NCBI GenBank assembly: GCA_046290435.1
Contig: JBKAGO010000055.1
Location: forward strand, 1-61,835
Reading direction: 5' to 3'
Source: CAVQUE01 sp046290435
Lineage (GTDB): Bacteria > Actinomycetota > Acidimicrobiia > Acidimicrobiales > UBA8592
Length of the DNA: 61,835 nt
The notes below the pieces were generated by a model that had not been told where the DNA came from, made no database searches, and saw nothing but the letters and a program-made list of their open reading frames with translations. The first letter of the stretch is position 1, and each line of letters opens with the position of its first letter. Below are positions 22,069-30,983 of this stretch, one piece after another. Position numbers and translations under genes: made by a program.

Positions 22069-24510
22069 ATGTACGACTCACGTGTGTCCACGCTCGACCG
22101 ACCCACCGACGCCATCACCGGCCAACCGCTCCCCACTCCGGATTCGGCCTCGGGTGCGCCGGGGTCGCTGGCCGAGGTGTCCCTCGACGACCTCATGGAC
22201 GACCTCCGCACCTGGGCCGCGCACATCACCGCCGCCGAAGCCCACTGGCTCGACCTCGTCGCCGAATTCTGCCGCCGCGACGGCCACCTCGAATGGGGCG
22301 TCGCCACCCCCGCCCACTGGCTCGCCTGGCACTGCTCCCTCTCAGCAGGCGCCGCACGCGAACACGTCCGCGTCGCACTCGCCATCCAGGACCTGCCCGT
22401 CATCCGCGCCCACTTCGCCGCCGGACGCATCTCCTATTCGAAAGTCCGCGCCATCACCCGCATCGCCGACCCCGACAACGAAACCACCCTCGTCCGCCTC
22501 GCCCTCAACGCCACCGCCGCCCAACTCGAACGCACCGTCTCGGCCTGGATCAGCACCATCAACCGCGACGACCCCGACCGCGAGGCTGTGAGGCACCAAC
22601 GCCGCGGCGTCACCCGGCGCTACAACGAATACGGCAACGCCGTCGTCATCATCGAAACCGCCCCCGAGAACTCCGACCGCATCATCGACACCGTCGACGA
22701 ACTCCTCGACGACATCGACGTCGACCCCTTCGACGACCCCTCCGCCACCGCCCCGCCGGAGAAAGCCACCCTCACCCAACGCCGCGCGGATGCGTTCATG
22801 GCCCTCATCGACGACCGCACCGGCACCCGCCACGGCGCCGACGCCATCCGCGCCAGCCTCGACATCGACCTTCGCGTCCTCACCCACAACGCCGACGGCA
22901 CCTGCCAAGTCCGCAACGGCCCCTCACTCTCAGCAGAAACCGCCCGCCGCCTCACCTGCGACGCCGAACTCGAACTCTTCCACACGCCTGCGCCCACACC
23001 CGCTCACGCCAGCTCGAGCACCACCACCGGCGCTTCCCACTCCACTTGCGCCTGCGCCACCCCGACCGTCGGCGTCACTGTCGGCGCCAGCACGAGCTCC
23101 ACCGGCACCGCCACCGCCACCGCCACCGCCGACACCGACACGGTCGCCAGCTCGAGCTCCAGCGGCCCCAGCACCGACACACCCGACTGCGCGTGCGGCA
23201 CCCACGGCATCGCCGTCACTCCCACCGGCGCCCACGCCGGACCGGTGCCGCTGATGACCGCCGACCACATCACCGACACCGTCGCCGCCGCCCTGGCCAA
23301 GACCATCCCCGAACCGGTCCCCGTCCCCGAAGAAGCCCGCGTCACCCGCACCATCAACCGCGCCACCCGACGCGCCGTCGCCCGCCGCGACAAGGGCTGC
23401 TGCCAATTCCCCGGCTGCACGAACTCGCGCTTCACCGAGATCCACCACATCATCCACTGGGCCTGCGGCGGCGACCACACCCTCACCAACCTCACCACGT
23501 TGTGCAAGACCCACCACCGCCTCGTCCACGAAGGCGGCTACCGCATCGCCGGCAACGGCAACGCACCAGTGTTCCTCCGCCCCGACAACACCCCCATGAC
23601 CGTCGCCCCCGTCGAGGGCGACGCATCGGTCATCGACCGCCACGCCATGGCCCTCGACCTCGGACCCGACACCCTCTCGCGCGGCTGCGGCGACCGCCTC
23701 CAACTCGCCTACGCCATCGCCTGCTACGCCGAACTCCACCCCGACACCAAAATCCAGACCACCAAGATGACCAGAGCCACCACCGCCCAACTCATCGAAC
23801 ACAACCGACCCACACCGGCCGGCGACAGCGCCAGCGCCAGCGGCGACAGCGCCAGCGGCGACAGCGCCAGCGGCGACAGCGCCAGCGCCAGCGCCAGCGC
23901 CAGCGCTAGCGCCAGCGCCAGCGGCGACGGTGCCCTTGTCCTCGGCGACCGGCGCGAGGGCAGCAGCGGCGGCAGCGGCGGCAGCGGCGGCAGCGGCAGC
24001 GGCAGCAGCGGCGGCAGCGGCAGCGGCAGCAGCGGCAGCGGCGGCAGCGGCAGCGGCAGCGGCGGCAGCGGCAGCGGCAGCAGCGGCAACGCAGCGGACG
24101 CCGCCCCGAGCCCGACCAGCGCAGGCGTTCCCGCGGGAACGTCCCGCACCCGACCCACCGACTGCACCCGAGGCGGAAACCGCCCTCGAGACGCTCGGGC
24201 GCCGTTGCTCCGGGCCAGCTCAGCCAACCCACGAGCCAAGTTGGACCCTCACGCCCCCGGGCCGACAACCGCCGGGTGCGTCGTACTTTCCCACTTCTCA
24301 TCCGCGTCCCTCCCAGGCAGGCCGACTCGGAGAAGTGGGAAAGTACGACTTGACCCCTGTAGTTCCCCGCCGCCGTTACCTCACTTCCCTGTAGTCCCAC
24401 GCCCGGCCAGTCCCGCCAGCCGTCGTCCCGCCAGCCGCAGTCCAACCGCCTCTCGCCCCGACGGGCACCCGGCCACCGCAGTCCCGCCTGCCGTTGTCGC
24501 CCCCCCGTAG
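22069..24510 (+). CDS. DUF222/HNH (13E12-type) endonuclease-like protein with low-complexity C-terminus
   Basis: 813 residues from ATG 22069. Residues about 35-200 match the actinobacterial DUF222 domain (WGVATPAHWLAWHCSLSAGA). A Ser/Thr/Ala-rich spacer follows at about 310-380. The HNH nuclease motif is near residues 440-490: CQFPGC, IHHIIHWACGGDHTLTNL, LCKTHHRLVHEGGY, with the zinc-binding Cys pairs and catalytic His. Then come (SGDSA)n and (GGSGS)n runs from GC-rich microsatellites (23820-24090). The frame next reads through hairpin repeat copy 6 and Pro-rich repeats to the stop, so the natural end is doubtful. Members of this family are multicopy in actinobacterial genomes; their role is unsettled. 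A TAGAGT box 8 nt before the ATG and no ribosome site suggest a leaderless mRNA. Confidence 0.8.
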   Translation: MYDSRVSTLDRPTDAITGQPLPTPDSASGAPGSLAEVSLDDLMDDLRTWAAHITAAEAHWLDLVAEFCRRDGHLEWGVATPAHWLAWHCSLSAGAAREHVRVALAIQDLPVIRAHFAAGRISYSKVRAITRIADPDNETTLVRLALNATAAQLERTVSAWISTINRDDPDREAVRHQRRGVTRRYNEYGNAVVIIETAPENSDRIIDTVDELLDDIDVDPFDDPSATAPPEKATLTQRRADAFMALIDDRTGTRHGADAIRASLDIDLRVLTHNADGTCQVRNGPSLSAETARRLTCDAELELFHTPAPTPAHASSSTTTGASHSTCACATPTVGVTVGASTSSTGTATATATADTDTVASSSSSGPSTDTPDCACGTHGIAVTPTGAHAGPVPLMTADHITDTVAAALAKTIPEPVPVPEEARVTRTINRATRRAVARRDKGCCQFPGCTNSRFTEIHHIIHWACGGDHTLTNLTTLCKTHHRLVHEGGYRIAGNGNAPVFLRPDNTPMTVAPVEGDASVIDRHAMALDLGPDTLSRGCGDRLQLAYAIACYAELHPDTKIQTTKMTRATTAQLIEHNRPTPAGDSASASGDSASGDSASGDSASASASASASASASGDGALVLGDRREGSSGGSGGSGGSGSGSSGGSGSGSSGSGGSGSGSGGSGSGSSGNAADAAPSPTSAGVPAGTSRTRPTDCTRGGNRPRDARAPLLRASSANPRAKLDPHAPGPTTAGCVVLSHFSSASLPGRPTRRSGKVRLDPCSSPPPLPHFPVVPRPASPASRRPASRSPTASRPDGHPATAVPPAVVAPP
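23820..24090 (+). repeat. GC-rich microsatellites coding Ser/Ala/Gly runs
   Basis: Tandem GCGACAGCGCCAGC-type and GGCAGCGGCAGC-type units inside the HNH gene encode alternating Ser-Ala and Gly-Ser. Length variation by slippage would stay in frame. Confidence 0.8.
24280..24357. repeat. hairpin repeat copy 6 (overlaps 3' part of the HNH gene)
   Basis: Arms 24280-24299 and 24330-24349 pair over 20 bp. The right side continues to the usual TTGACCCC end (24357), while the left end is decayed (GGGTGC instead of GGGTCAA). The stem resembles copies 1 and 5. Confidence 0.8.
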
Positions 24511-24590
24511 TCCAACCAGCCGCCGTCCCGGCCACCGCAGTCCCACCAGCCGTCGTCCCGGCCGCCGCGGTCCCGAGCGAGTCGAGCCCT
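24385..24590. repeat. imperfect tandem repeats, CCGTCGTCCCGCCAG-like
   Basis: Alternating AGTCC and CGTCC units of 15-18 bp separated by CACCAGC/CGCCAGC. They cover the very end of the HNH frame and continue beyond its stop codon, so they are a DNA repeat rather than a protein feature. Confidence 0.6.
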
Positions 24591-24710
24591 GGCCCCCGAC
24601 AACGGGCGAACAATTTCACCCGAATGGCGATCCGCGGTCATCCGGCAGATCTACAGTCTGCGATTCGGAGCCGACACGGCGTCGGTCCGCATCACCCAAC
24701 CGAGGTAGCA

Positions 24711-27494
24711 GTGCGCAAGCGCTTCGCGTGGTCGCTGTCGGCGTTCGTCCTTGTCGTCGGGATGGGATTCCCCACTGCCGCCGGAGCCCAGGATCCGCCT
24801 CCCCCGCCGGCAACGCCGGGCCGCGCAGCACCGGGTGACGCCACCGGCCTCGCTCTCCCCGACGGCTGGGCCATCACCGACGGCCGCCGCGGCGCCGAGC
24901 TCACCTTCACCCTCGACGCGCCGCTGCCCATCACCTCGGCTCGACCCGAGTTCCGCAGCGGCGACCTCGTCATCGGCCACCCCGACCTGCGGGGCGACAC
25001 GCTCGTCCTGGCCGTCGACAGCTTCCTCGCCGACCTCCTCGCCGCCGGCAACCCCCAACTGTCGCTGTGGCTGGGCGCCCGCCGCCTCGACGCGCCCGGC
25101 ACCGCCCGCGACATCCCCGGCGCCACCGACGACTTCGACCCCACCGCATTCGGGCCCCGCACCCCGCTCGACGCCGACGACGACCCCGGCGCGCCCGGCC
25201 CGTACCGCACCCGCAGCTTCGAATACGACCTCGCGCCCCTCGACTTCAAGCCCTACGCCGAACCCCTCGAGGTCGTCGCCGAGGTCATCGCCCCTCGCAA
25301 CGCCCCCGGGCCGCGCCCCGTCGTGCTGTTCATCCACGGCCGCCACGCCACCTGCTACGTCCCCGGCGACCGCTCCTTCCAAGGCCTCGAATGGCCCTGC
25401 AGCGGCGAGTCGATCCCCATCCCCAGCCACCGGGGCTACCGCTATGTGGCCGAACTCCTCGCGTCGCAGGGCTATGTCACCGTGTCCATCAGCGCCAATG
25501 CCGTCAACGCCCAGGACTTCCGCGGCGACGGCGGCGCCCGGGCCCGCTCCGCACTGATCCGCCACCACCTCGGCCTCCTCGCCGACTGGAACCGTGCCGG
25601 CGACGACGCCATCGGCGGCCGCCTCGACGGCGCCCTCGACATGGACCAGGTGGTCCTGGTCGGTCACAGCCGCGGCGGCGAAGGCGTCGAACGTGCCGCC
25701 GTCGACACCATTGCACGCAACCCCTGGACCATCGTCGGCATCGCCGACATCGCCCCCACCGCCTTCGGCCGCCAGACCGCACCCGGCATCACCCGCGCCG
25801 TGCTCCTCCCCTACTGCGACGGCGACGTCGTCGACCTCCAGGGACAGACCTACGTCGACAACAGCCGAGATCTCGTCGACGGCGACCGCTCGCTGCGATC
25901 CGCGGTCATGATCCTCGGAGCCAACCACAACTTCTTCAACACCGAGTGGACACCGCGCCTGTCGGCCGCCCCATCCTTCGACGACGGCGAGTTCCTCGGC
26001 CCGATCCGCGCCTGCGACGCCCGGGCCGGCAACCGCCTGACCCCACGCCAACAACAACGCGTCGGCGCCACCTACATCGCCGCGCTGGCCGCCGTCGCCA
26101 CCGAGCGCGACCCCGACGCCGCCGCCCTGCTCGACGGCTCCGATGCCGGCGCCCCCTCGGCCGGCCCGGCCACCGTCCTCACCCACGCCCTCGGCGCCAA
26201 CCGCACCCCGTTGTTCGAAGCCGACGTCAGCGCCCTCACCGGCGGGCTCGGCGTCGACAGCCGCATCTGCGACGGCATCGCCGGCCGCCGCGGCACCGCC
26301 ACCGGATCCAACTGCGCCGCCGGAGCCGACTTCTCCACGCTGCCGCACTGGCTGCCCTTCGCCGGCGACCTCCCCCGCACCCAGGCATGGGACATCCGCT
26401 GGCGCCGTGCCGGCGACGGCCGCAACGCCGAGGTCCGGTTCGCGGCCGCGGACCTGCGCTCCAGCGACGCAGTCGAGCTGCGCATCGCAGCCGACCCCGC
26501 CGGCGGCCGGGCCCGCTTCGCCGTCCGCGTCGGCGACGCCCGCGGCGTCACCGCCACCCTCGGCGAGACCACGCTCGTGCCGCTCCCCGGCAAACGCTCG
26601 CCGCTGGGCAAGGTCTGGGCCCAGACCGTGCGCATGCCACTCACCGGCGCCGGCATCGACCGCACGCGCATCACGTCCATCGAGATCGTCCCGCTGTCCG
26701 ACACCGGCCGCATCTGGGTACTCGACGCCCACGGGTGGCGTCCCGGCGTCCCCGCCCAGGACCCCATCTTCGTGCCCCAGGTCAGCGTCGGCAGCCGCAC
26801 CGTCGCTGAGGGCGACGATGGTGTGCGCACCGTCAACGTGCGCCTGAAGGTCCGTGGCGCCATCACCGAGCCCGGCGAGGTGTACGCCGTCATCGCCGAC
26901 TCGGGCAGGCGCCGAACCGAGATCCGCCGCATCGCCCTGCGCCCCGGCGTCACCCCCAGGATCCCCATCGAAGTCACCGGCGACACCCGGTTCAGCGCCA
27001 ACCGGCGCGGCGTCCGCGTCACCCTGCTCGCCGGACCCGGCGCAACCACCGGCCGCTACCAGGGAGCGCTCCGCATCCGCGAAGACGACCCCGCCCCGAC
27101 CATCACCCTCACCGCGCCCGAGACCGTCGCCGAGGGCGACACCGTCGTCATCCGGGCCCGGCTGTCGGCCCCCGTCGACGGGATGCTCTTCTACCAGCTG
27201 CGCTTCCGCAACACCCCCGGAGCCGACCCCGTCGACACCGACGACTTCACCGAGGAGTTCCTGCTGGGGTACTTCGGCATGGTGCCCGACCCGGCGATCC
27301 CTGTCGGCAGCATCGGCGGCTTCCTCTCCCTGCGCGGCACCACCGCGGCGTTCAGGCTCCCGCTGCGCATCGACGACCTCGCAGAGGGCGACGAAGGCTT
27401 CACCGTCGTGGTCCGCCCCCGACCCAACGACCCGCTCCTCGAGGCGCCGGTGCGCTTCGACATCAGCGTCATCGACACCGTCGCCGCCGGCTGA
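24711..27494 (+). CDS. Secreted alpha/beta hydrolase (esterase-like) with C-terminal Calx-beta-like domains
   Basis: 927 residues from GTG 24711 (GAGG 5 nt upstream), which places the start right at a signal peptide (VRKRFAWSLSAFVLVVGMG...AGAQ). The alpha/beta hydrolase core has VLFIHGRH near residue 207, nucleophile elbow VLVGHSRGGEGVE near 319 and the catalytic-His candidate GANHNFFNTEW near 402. A beta-rich region follows, then two modules with VSVGSRTVAEGDDGVR and LTAPETVAEGDTV, the opening of Calx-beta domains (about 690-925). The protein probably works outside the cell on an ester or polysaccharide-linked substrate; specificity unknown. The open frame extends upstream to 24624 without protein-like sequence. 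Confidence 0.8.
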   Translation: MRKRFAWSLSAFVLVVGMGFPTAAGAQDPPPPPATPGRAAPGDATGLALPDGWAITDGRRGAELTFTLDAPLPITSARPEFRSGDLVIGHPDLRGDTLVLAVDSFLADLLAAGNPQLSLWLGARRLDAPGTARDIPGATDDFDPTAFGPRTPLDADDDPGAPGPYRTRSFEYDLAPLDFKPYAEPLEVVAEVIAPRNAPGPRPVVLFIHGRHATCYVPGDRSFQGLEWPCSGESIPIPSHRGYRYVAELLASQGYVTVSISANAVNAQDFRGDGGARARSALIRHHLGLLADWNRAGDDAIGGRLDGALDMDQVVLVGHSRGGEGVERAAVDTIARNPWTIVGIADIAPTAFGRQTAPGITRAVLLPYCDGDVVDLQGQTYVDNSRDLVDGDRSLRSAVMILGANHNFFNTEWTPRLSAAPSFDDGEFLGPIRACDARAGNRLTPRQQQRVGATYIAALAAVATERDPDAAALLDGSDAGAPSAGPATVLTHALGANRTPLFEADVSALTGGLGVDSRICDGIAGRRGTATGSNCAAGADFSTLPHWLPFAGDLPRTQAWDIRWRRAGDGRNAEVRFAAADLRSSDAVELRIAADPAGGRARFAVRVGDARGVTATLGETTLVPLPGKRSPLGKVWAQTVRMPLTGAGIDRTRITSIEIVPLSDTGRIWVLDAHGWRPGVPAQDPIFVPQVSVGSRTVAEGDDGVRTVNVRLKVRGAITEPGEVYAVIADSGRRRTEIRRIALRPGVTPRIPIEVTGDTRFSANRRGVRVTLLAGPGATTGRYQGALRIREDDPAPTITLTAPETVAEGDTVVIRARLSAPVDGMLFYQLRFRNTPGADPVDTDDFTEEFLLGYFGMVPDPAIPVGSIGGFLSLRGTTAAFRLPLRIDDLAEGDEGFTVVVRPRPNDPLLEAPVRFDISVIDTVAAG

Positions 27495-27745
27495 CGCTGC
27501 CCGGCGGGGCCGTCGAATCGGTAGCCCAGAAGGCGTCGAGTCGGTAGCGCAGAGGGCGCCGAAACGACCGAAACGACCGAAACGACCGAAACGACCGAGA
27601 CGGCCAGTCGGCGCGCCGTCGACGCCGACTCCGGGGACCCGTGCACCAACTCGCCGACCCGGCGCCGGCTGCGCGATTACTGGGCATCGATGCTGACGGC
27701 CTGCTCATGCCTGCGGCGCTGCTGACGCACTGACCCGGTGTCGCC
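27495..27745. repeat. convergent intergenic region with direct repeats
   Basis: Two 23-bp direct repeats (27512-27534 and 27535-27557, GTCGAATCGGTAGCCCAGAA-type) are followed at once by five 9-bp units CCGAAACGA (27559-27603, the last one variant). The region lies between the convergent esterase and SDR genes. No hairpin terminator is evident. Confidence 0.8.
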
Positions 27746-28747
27746 TCACTCGCGCCAGTCGAGGACCTCGCGCATCGCGGCCTCGAAGTCCTCGAAGCTC
27801 ATCGAGTCCTTCGCAGCGATGACCATCTGCGCGTCGTCGCCGACGGGCCAGCGAAGCCGGGGCACGTCGGTGGTCGCCGCGGCGACGATGGTGTCGGCCA
27901 CCAGCTGCGGGTCCTGCCCACCGGACCCCTGGCCCTCCGCCGCCTCGGCTGCTTCGGCGGCCTCGGCTCCCTGATCGCCGTCTGCTCCGGCTGCTCCGAC
28001 CAGGCCCTTCTGGGCTGCCGACCACCGCTGCCAGCGCTCGTACTCGGCGCTGCCGGGTTCCATGCCGGCCGCGACGATGCGGTTGTCGCCGAGCGAGGTC
28101 CGGAACTGGCCCGGCTCGACCAGCGCCACCCGAACCCCCAGGTGCGACAGCTCGAAGTGCAGGGCCTCGCTGATCGCCTCGAGCGCGTGCTTGCTGGCCG
28201 CGTAGAGCCCGGCGTACGGCGTCCCCACGCGGCCTGCCAACGACCCCACGTTCACGATGACTCCGGACCCGCGGGCCACCATGTGCTGGGCGACGGCCCG
28301 CACCACCCGCACCACCCCGGTGACGTTGGTGTCGAGCTGGCGATGCACCTCTGTGTCGGACAGCAGATGGATGGCCCCGACGATCTCGATGCCGGCGTTG
28401 TTGACGACGATGTCGGGCGCGCCGGCCGCGGCGATGACCTCGGCGACGGCCGCCTCGACCGAGGCCGCGTCGGCGACATCGAGCGCCACGACCTCGACGC
28501 TGGTGCCCGCCTCCGCAGCGGCCGCGTGGAGGGCATCGGCCCGGTCCGGATCGCGCATGGTGGCGAACACCCGGAACCCGAGCCGGGCGAAACTGACCGC
28601 CGCCAGCAGCCCGAACCCCGAACTGCACCCGGTGATCAGCACCACCCGGCTCTCGCCGGGTGGCCGACCGGCAGGTTCGGCAGGTTCGGCAGGTTCGGCA
28701 GCCTCGCCAGCGTCGCCAGCGTCGGGTCCCGTCGTGTCATCCGTCAT
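27746..28747 (-). CDS. Short-chain dehydrogenase/reductase
   Basis: 333 residues from ATG 28747. An N-terminal Ala/Glu/Pro tail of EPA repeats (about 16-27) precedes the Rossmann core: VVLITGCSSGFG (35-46), the NNAG motif near 118, a Ser in NVGSLAGRVG and the catalytic YAASK. The FATMRDPDRA stretch after the first strand suits a classical NAD(P) SDR of the retinol-dehydrogenase-like group. An Ala/Glu/Gly-rich insertion (about 250-280) is unusual. Substrate unknown. It is divergent from the PNPOx-like gene, with a 49-bp dyad between them. Confidence 0.85.
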   Translation of the reverse strand: MTDDTTGPDAGDAGEAAEPAEPAEPAGRPPGESRVVLITGCSSGFGLLAAVSFARLGFRVFATMRDPDRADALHAAAAEAGTSVEVVALDVADAASVEAAVAEVIAAAGAPDIVVNNAGIEIVGAIHLLSDTEVHRQLDTNVTGVVRVVRAVAQHMVARGSGVIVNVGSLAGRVGTPYAGLYAASKHALEAISEALHFELSHLGVRVALVEPGQFRTSLGDNRIVAAGMEPGSAEYERWQRWSAAQKGLVGAAGADGDQGAEAAEAAEAAEGQGSGGQDPQLVADTIVAAATTDVPRLRWPVGDDAQMVIAAKDSMSFEDFEAAMREVLDWRE

Positions 28748-28772
28748 CGCCCGATCCTGGCAGAACCACCCC

Positions 28773-28821
28773 GATCTCGTGAGGTTGATCCACCCCCACG
28801 GTGGATGAACGCGACGAGATC
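28773..28821. promoter_or_regulatory. 49-bp dyad between SDR and PNPOx-like genes
   Basis: 28773-28794 (GATCTCGTGAGGTTGATCCA...) matches the reverse complement of 28800-28821 at 18 of 22 positions around a 5-bp centre (CCCAC). Inner arms ATCCACC/GGTGGAT and outer arms GATCTCGT/ACGAGATC are perfect. It looks like an operator shared by the divergent pair. Confidence 0.6.
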
Positions 28822-28851
28822 CGGCGGGCGCCGCGACGGTTGCAGGGCTAG

Positions 28852-28867
28852 CGTGACGCACGTCACG
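28852..28867. promoter_or_regulatory. CGTGA-N6-TCACG palindrome overlapping a -10 box
   Basis: CGTGACGCACGTCACG has 7-bp perfect arms with the spacing of CRP/FNR-type sites. It overlaps TAGCGT (28849-28854), a possible -10 box of the PNPOx-like gene, so binding would more likely repress. Confidence 0.45.
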
Positions 28868-28884
28868 ACACCAGGAGTACGGCC

Positions 28885-29316
28885 ATGACCACCCTCGACG
28901 AGATCAAGACCTTCGCCACCGGGCTCAGCCCCTGGGCGCACCTCGCCACCGTCGGCGCCGACGGCGAACCCGACGTCGTGCCCGTCCATCCCTGCTGGGA
29001 GGGCGACGTGCTGTGGACCATGTGCGGGACCGACTCGGTCAAGGCCCGCAACGTCGCCGACAACCCCAAGGTCGCCCTGCACTGGCAGGTCACCGAGATC
29101 GGCGACGGCGTCGAGATCTGGGGAACCGCCGAGATCTTCGACGACGTCGACACCAAGCGCCGCCTCTGGGACGGCGTGTTCGACTACGACCTGAACGCCT
29201 TCGCCCCCGGCGGCCCCGACAACTCCCCCGACACCGCCTTCATGGCCATCCACCCCACACGGGCCCTGTTGCTGCACCAGTACGGCATGGGCGGCATGGA
29301 ACGCTGGAAGGCCTGA
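28885..29316 (+). CDS. Pyridoxamine 5'-phosphate oxidase-like (FMN/F420-binding split barrel) protein
   Basis: 143 residues with the split-barrel pattern: PWAHLATVGADGEPDVVPVH, LWTMCGTDSVKARNVADNP (a phosphate-binding region), VALHWQV and a C-terminal helix with HPTRALLLHQ. In actinobacteria such small proteins bind FMN, F420 or haem and reduce or degrade various substrates, so the exact activity cannot be told. AGGAG lies 7 nt before the ATG. No signal, cytoplasmic. Transcribed away from the SDR gene, probably under the dyad and palindrome in between. Confidence 0.83.
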   Translation: MTTLDEIKTFATGLSPWAHLATVGADGEPDVVPVHPCWEGDVLWTMCGTDSVKARNVADNPKVALHWQVTEIGDGVEIWGTAEIFDDVDTKRRLWDGVFDYDLNAFAPGGPDNSPDTAFMAIHPTRALLLHQYGMGGMERWKA

Positions 29317-29349
29317 CCACCCCCAGCCGACGTTTTGACGGCACGTTGA

Positions 29350-29379
29350 CGACCAGGTGAACGCCCCGACACCTGGTCG
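29350..29379. terminator. 9-bp-stem hairpin downstream of the PNPOx-like gene
   Basis: CGACCAGGT (29350-29358) pairs with ACCTGGTCG (29371-29379) across a 12-nt loop. Position after the PNPOx stop suggests a terminator, but there is no T-run, and it also lies just before TAGCTT (29394-29399), so it may be an operator of the next gene. Confidence 0.4.
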
Positions 29380-29470
29380 TTCGGCCCACCGGGTAGCTTC
29401 GCCCTTTGTGGGCGTGCCGCGACGCAGGGTACTGTCCGCACTGAGCCCTCGAGAGTCCCAGGAGATGGCG

Positions 29471-30884
29471 GTGGACCAGATCACCGGCGAATCGATTCGC
29501 CAATACGTGAACACCGAGCTGAGCAAGCGCAAGATCGACGCGGACGGCGCGCGCAACGTGCTGCTCGACGCTGCGGCGCGCATCGAGTACCTCGAGGGTC
29601 TCGCCGCCTCGCTCAACACCAAGGTCGACCAGCTCGCCAACCAGGCTCCGCCCGCGGCGCCCCCTGCCCCGGCTGCTCCGGCACCGGTCCCCGCTGCGGC
29701 CGAGCCGCCGTCGCAGGCTGCGCTGCGCCTGCTCGAGAACGCCCAGAACGCCGCCGACCAGACCATCGCCGACGCCGAGCTCACCGCCAAGCGCACCATC
29801 GACGAAGCCGCCGGCATCCGGGCCAACGCCGAGGCCGAGGTCCGGCGCATCACCTCCGAAGCCGAAGCCGCCGCCTCGCGCATCACCACCGAAGCCGACG
29901 AGGCCGCCCGCAAGGTCCGCGCCGACGCCCAGGTCGAGGCCGACCACCTCACCGCCGAGGCCCGCCGCGAAGCCGACACCGCCCGCGGCAGCACCCAGCG
30001 CGAGGTCGCCGCGATGCTGGCCGACGCCAACGCCAAGGCCGACCAGATCCGCGCCGAGGCCCAGACCGAGAGCCACCGCATCCTCGCCGACGCCCGGGAT
30101 CAGGCCGCCGCCGCGCTCGAGACCAGCAACGAGACCCTCGCCCGCCTCGAGTTGGTCGAGACCCACTACAAGTCGAAGATCGCGAACCTCCGCACCGAGG
30201 TGTCCTCGCTGAGCGCCCTCACCGAGCGCCTCAGCCAGGCATCCCTGCTCGACGACGAACTCGTCGCCGACGCCCGCTCCACCATCGACACCGCTGCCGC
30301 CTCCGCCGCCGCCGCCTCCTCCGCCGCCGAGAGCCCCGCCGACGAAGCCCAGGCCGAGGCCGCAGTCGACGAAGACCTCGAGGACCCCGCGGTCGCCGAA
30401 CTCGCGCCCGAAGCCGAAGCCCCCGAAGCCGAAGCCCCCGAAGCCGAAGCCCCGGCCGAGGACGCCGCCCGCCGCCGAGAGCAGCACCCCGCCGCCGCCA
30501 CCACCTCCGCCGCCTGCCGTGAGCGCCCCGCCGCCGCCTCGGCCACCACCACGTCACGCCCCCGCCGCCGCCCCCGCCCCCGCCGGCCCCCGCCGCCCCC
30601 CCGACACCCGCCCGGTGCTCGACGCGCCCCCGGCCGCGGAAGAGACCCAGCAGGTCTCCAGCGTCTTCGATGCCCCGCCGCCCCCCGCGGCCAACGTCAG
30701 CCCCGATCACCCCGCCCTCGGCGGCCGTGACGACCGCGACGTGGTCATCGACCTCACCACCGAGCGCGGCGCCCGGGTGTCCAAACGACACCTCGACCAG
30801 GGCGCCGACGCCGAGACCGACGGCGACCCCGACCCCGAACCCGAGCGCCCCCGCCGCCGCTTCGAGTTCTTCGGCAACGACTGA
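29471..30884 (+). CDS. DivIVA-like coiled-coil protein with an apparent frameshift in the Pro-rich region
   Basis: The N-terminus (DQITGESIRQYVNTELSKRK) is followed by a Pro/Ala linker and a long Ala/Glu-rich coiled coil (about residues 85-290) of the type in DivIVA/Wag31-like and cell-envelope scaffolding proteins. In one frame the protein degenerates after EAPEAEAPAEDAARRREQ and ends at 30730. The other frame gives a sensible continuation (RPVLDAPPAAEETQQ, DVVIDLTTERGARVSKRH) and ends FEFFGND at 30884. Dropping one C around 30466-30476 joins them. GTG 29471 fits the AGGAG site (6 nt); the ATG at 29465 lies too close to it. A sequencing error in the C-rich tract is as likely as a real mutation. 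Confidence 0.6.
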
Positions 30885-30945
30885 GCGAGAACGACCGAGC
30901 GAGCCGTTCGACCCGGGGCGCCGGTCCCGGATCCCACCGAAGCCG

Positions 30946-30975
30946 GTGACACGGCCCAGCGCCGAGCTGTACCGT
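30946..30975 (+). promoter_or_regulatory. promoter of ugd giving a leaderless mRNA
   Basis: GTGACA (30946-30951), an 18-bp spacer and TACCGT (30970-30975). The expected start point is about 30982-30984, the ATG itself, and no ribosome site precedes the gene. Confidence 0.5.
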
Positions 30976-30983
30976 CGGGCCCC

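Noticed and set aside
22930..23802. Long minus-strand open frame (290 codons) opposite the HNH gene
   Set aside because: Gly/Val/Ala-rich shadow of the HNH coding strand at third-position GC; no domain, no ribosome site.
24651..26732. Very long minus-strand frame opposite the esterase gene
   Set aside because: Composition (Gly, Val, Ala, Asp repeats) is typical antisense of a high-GC gene; the plus strand has clear hydrolase motifs.
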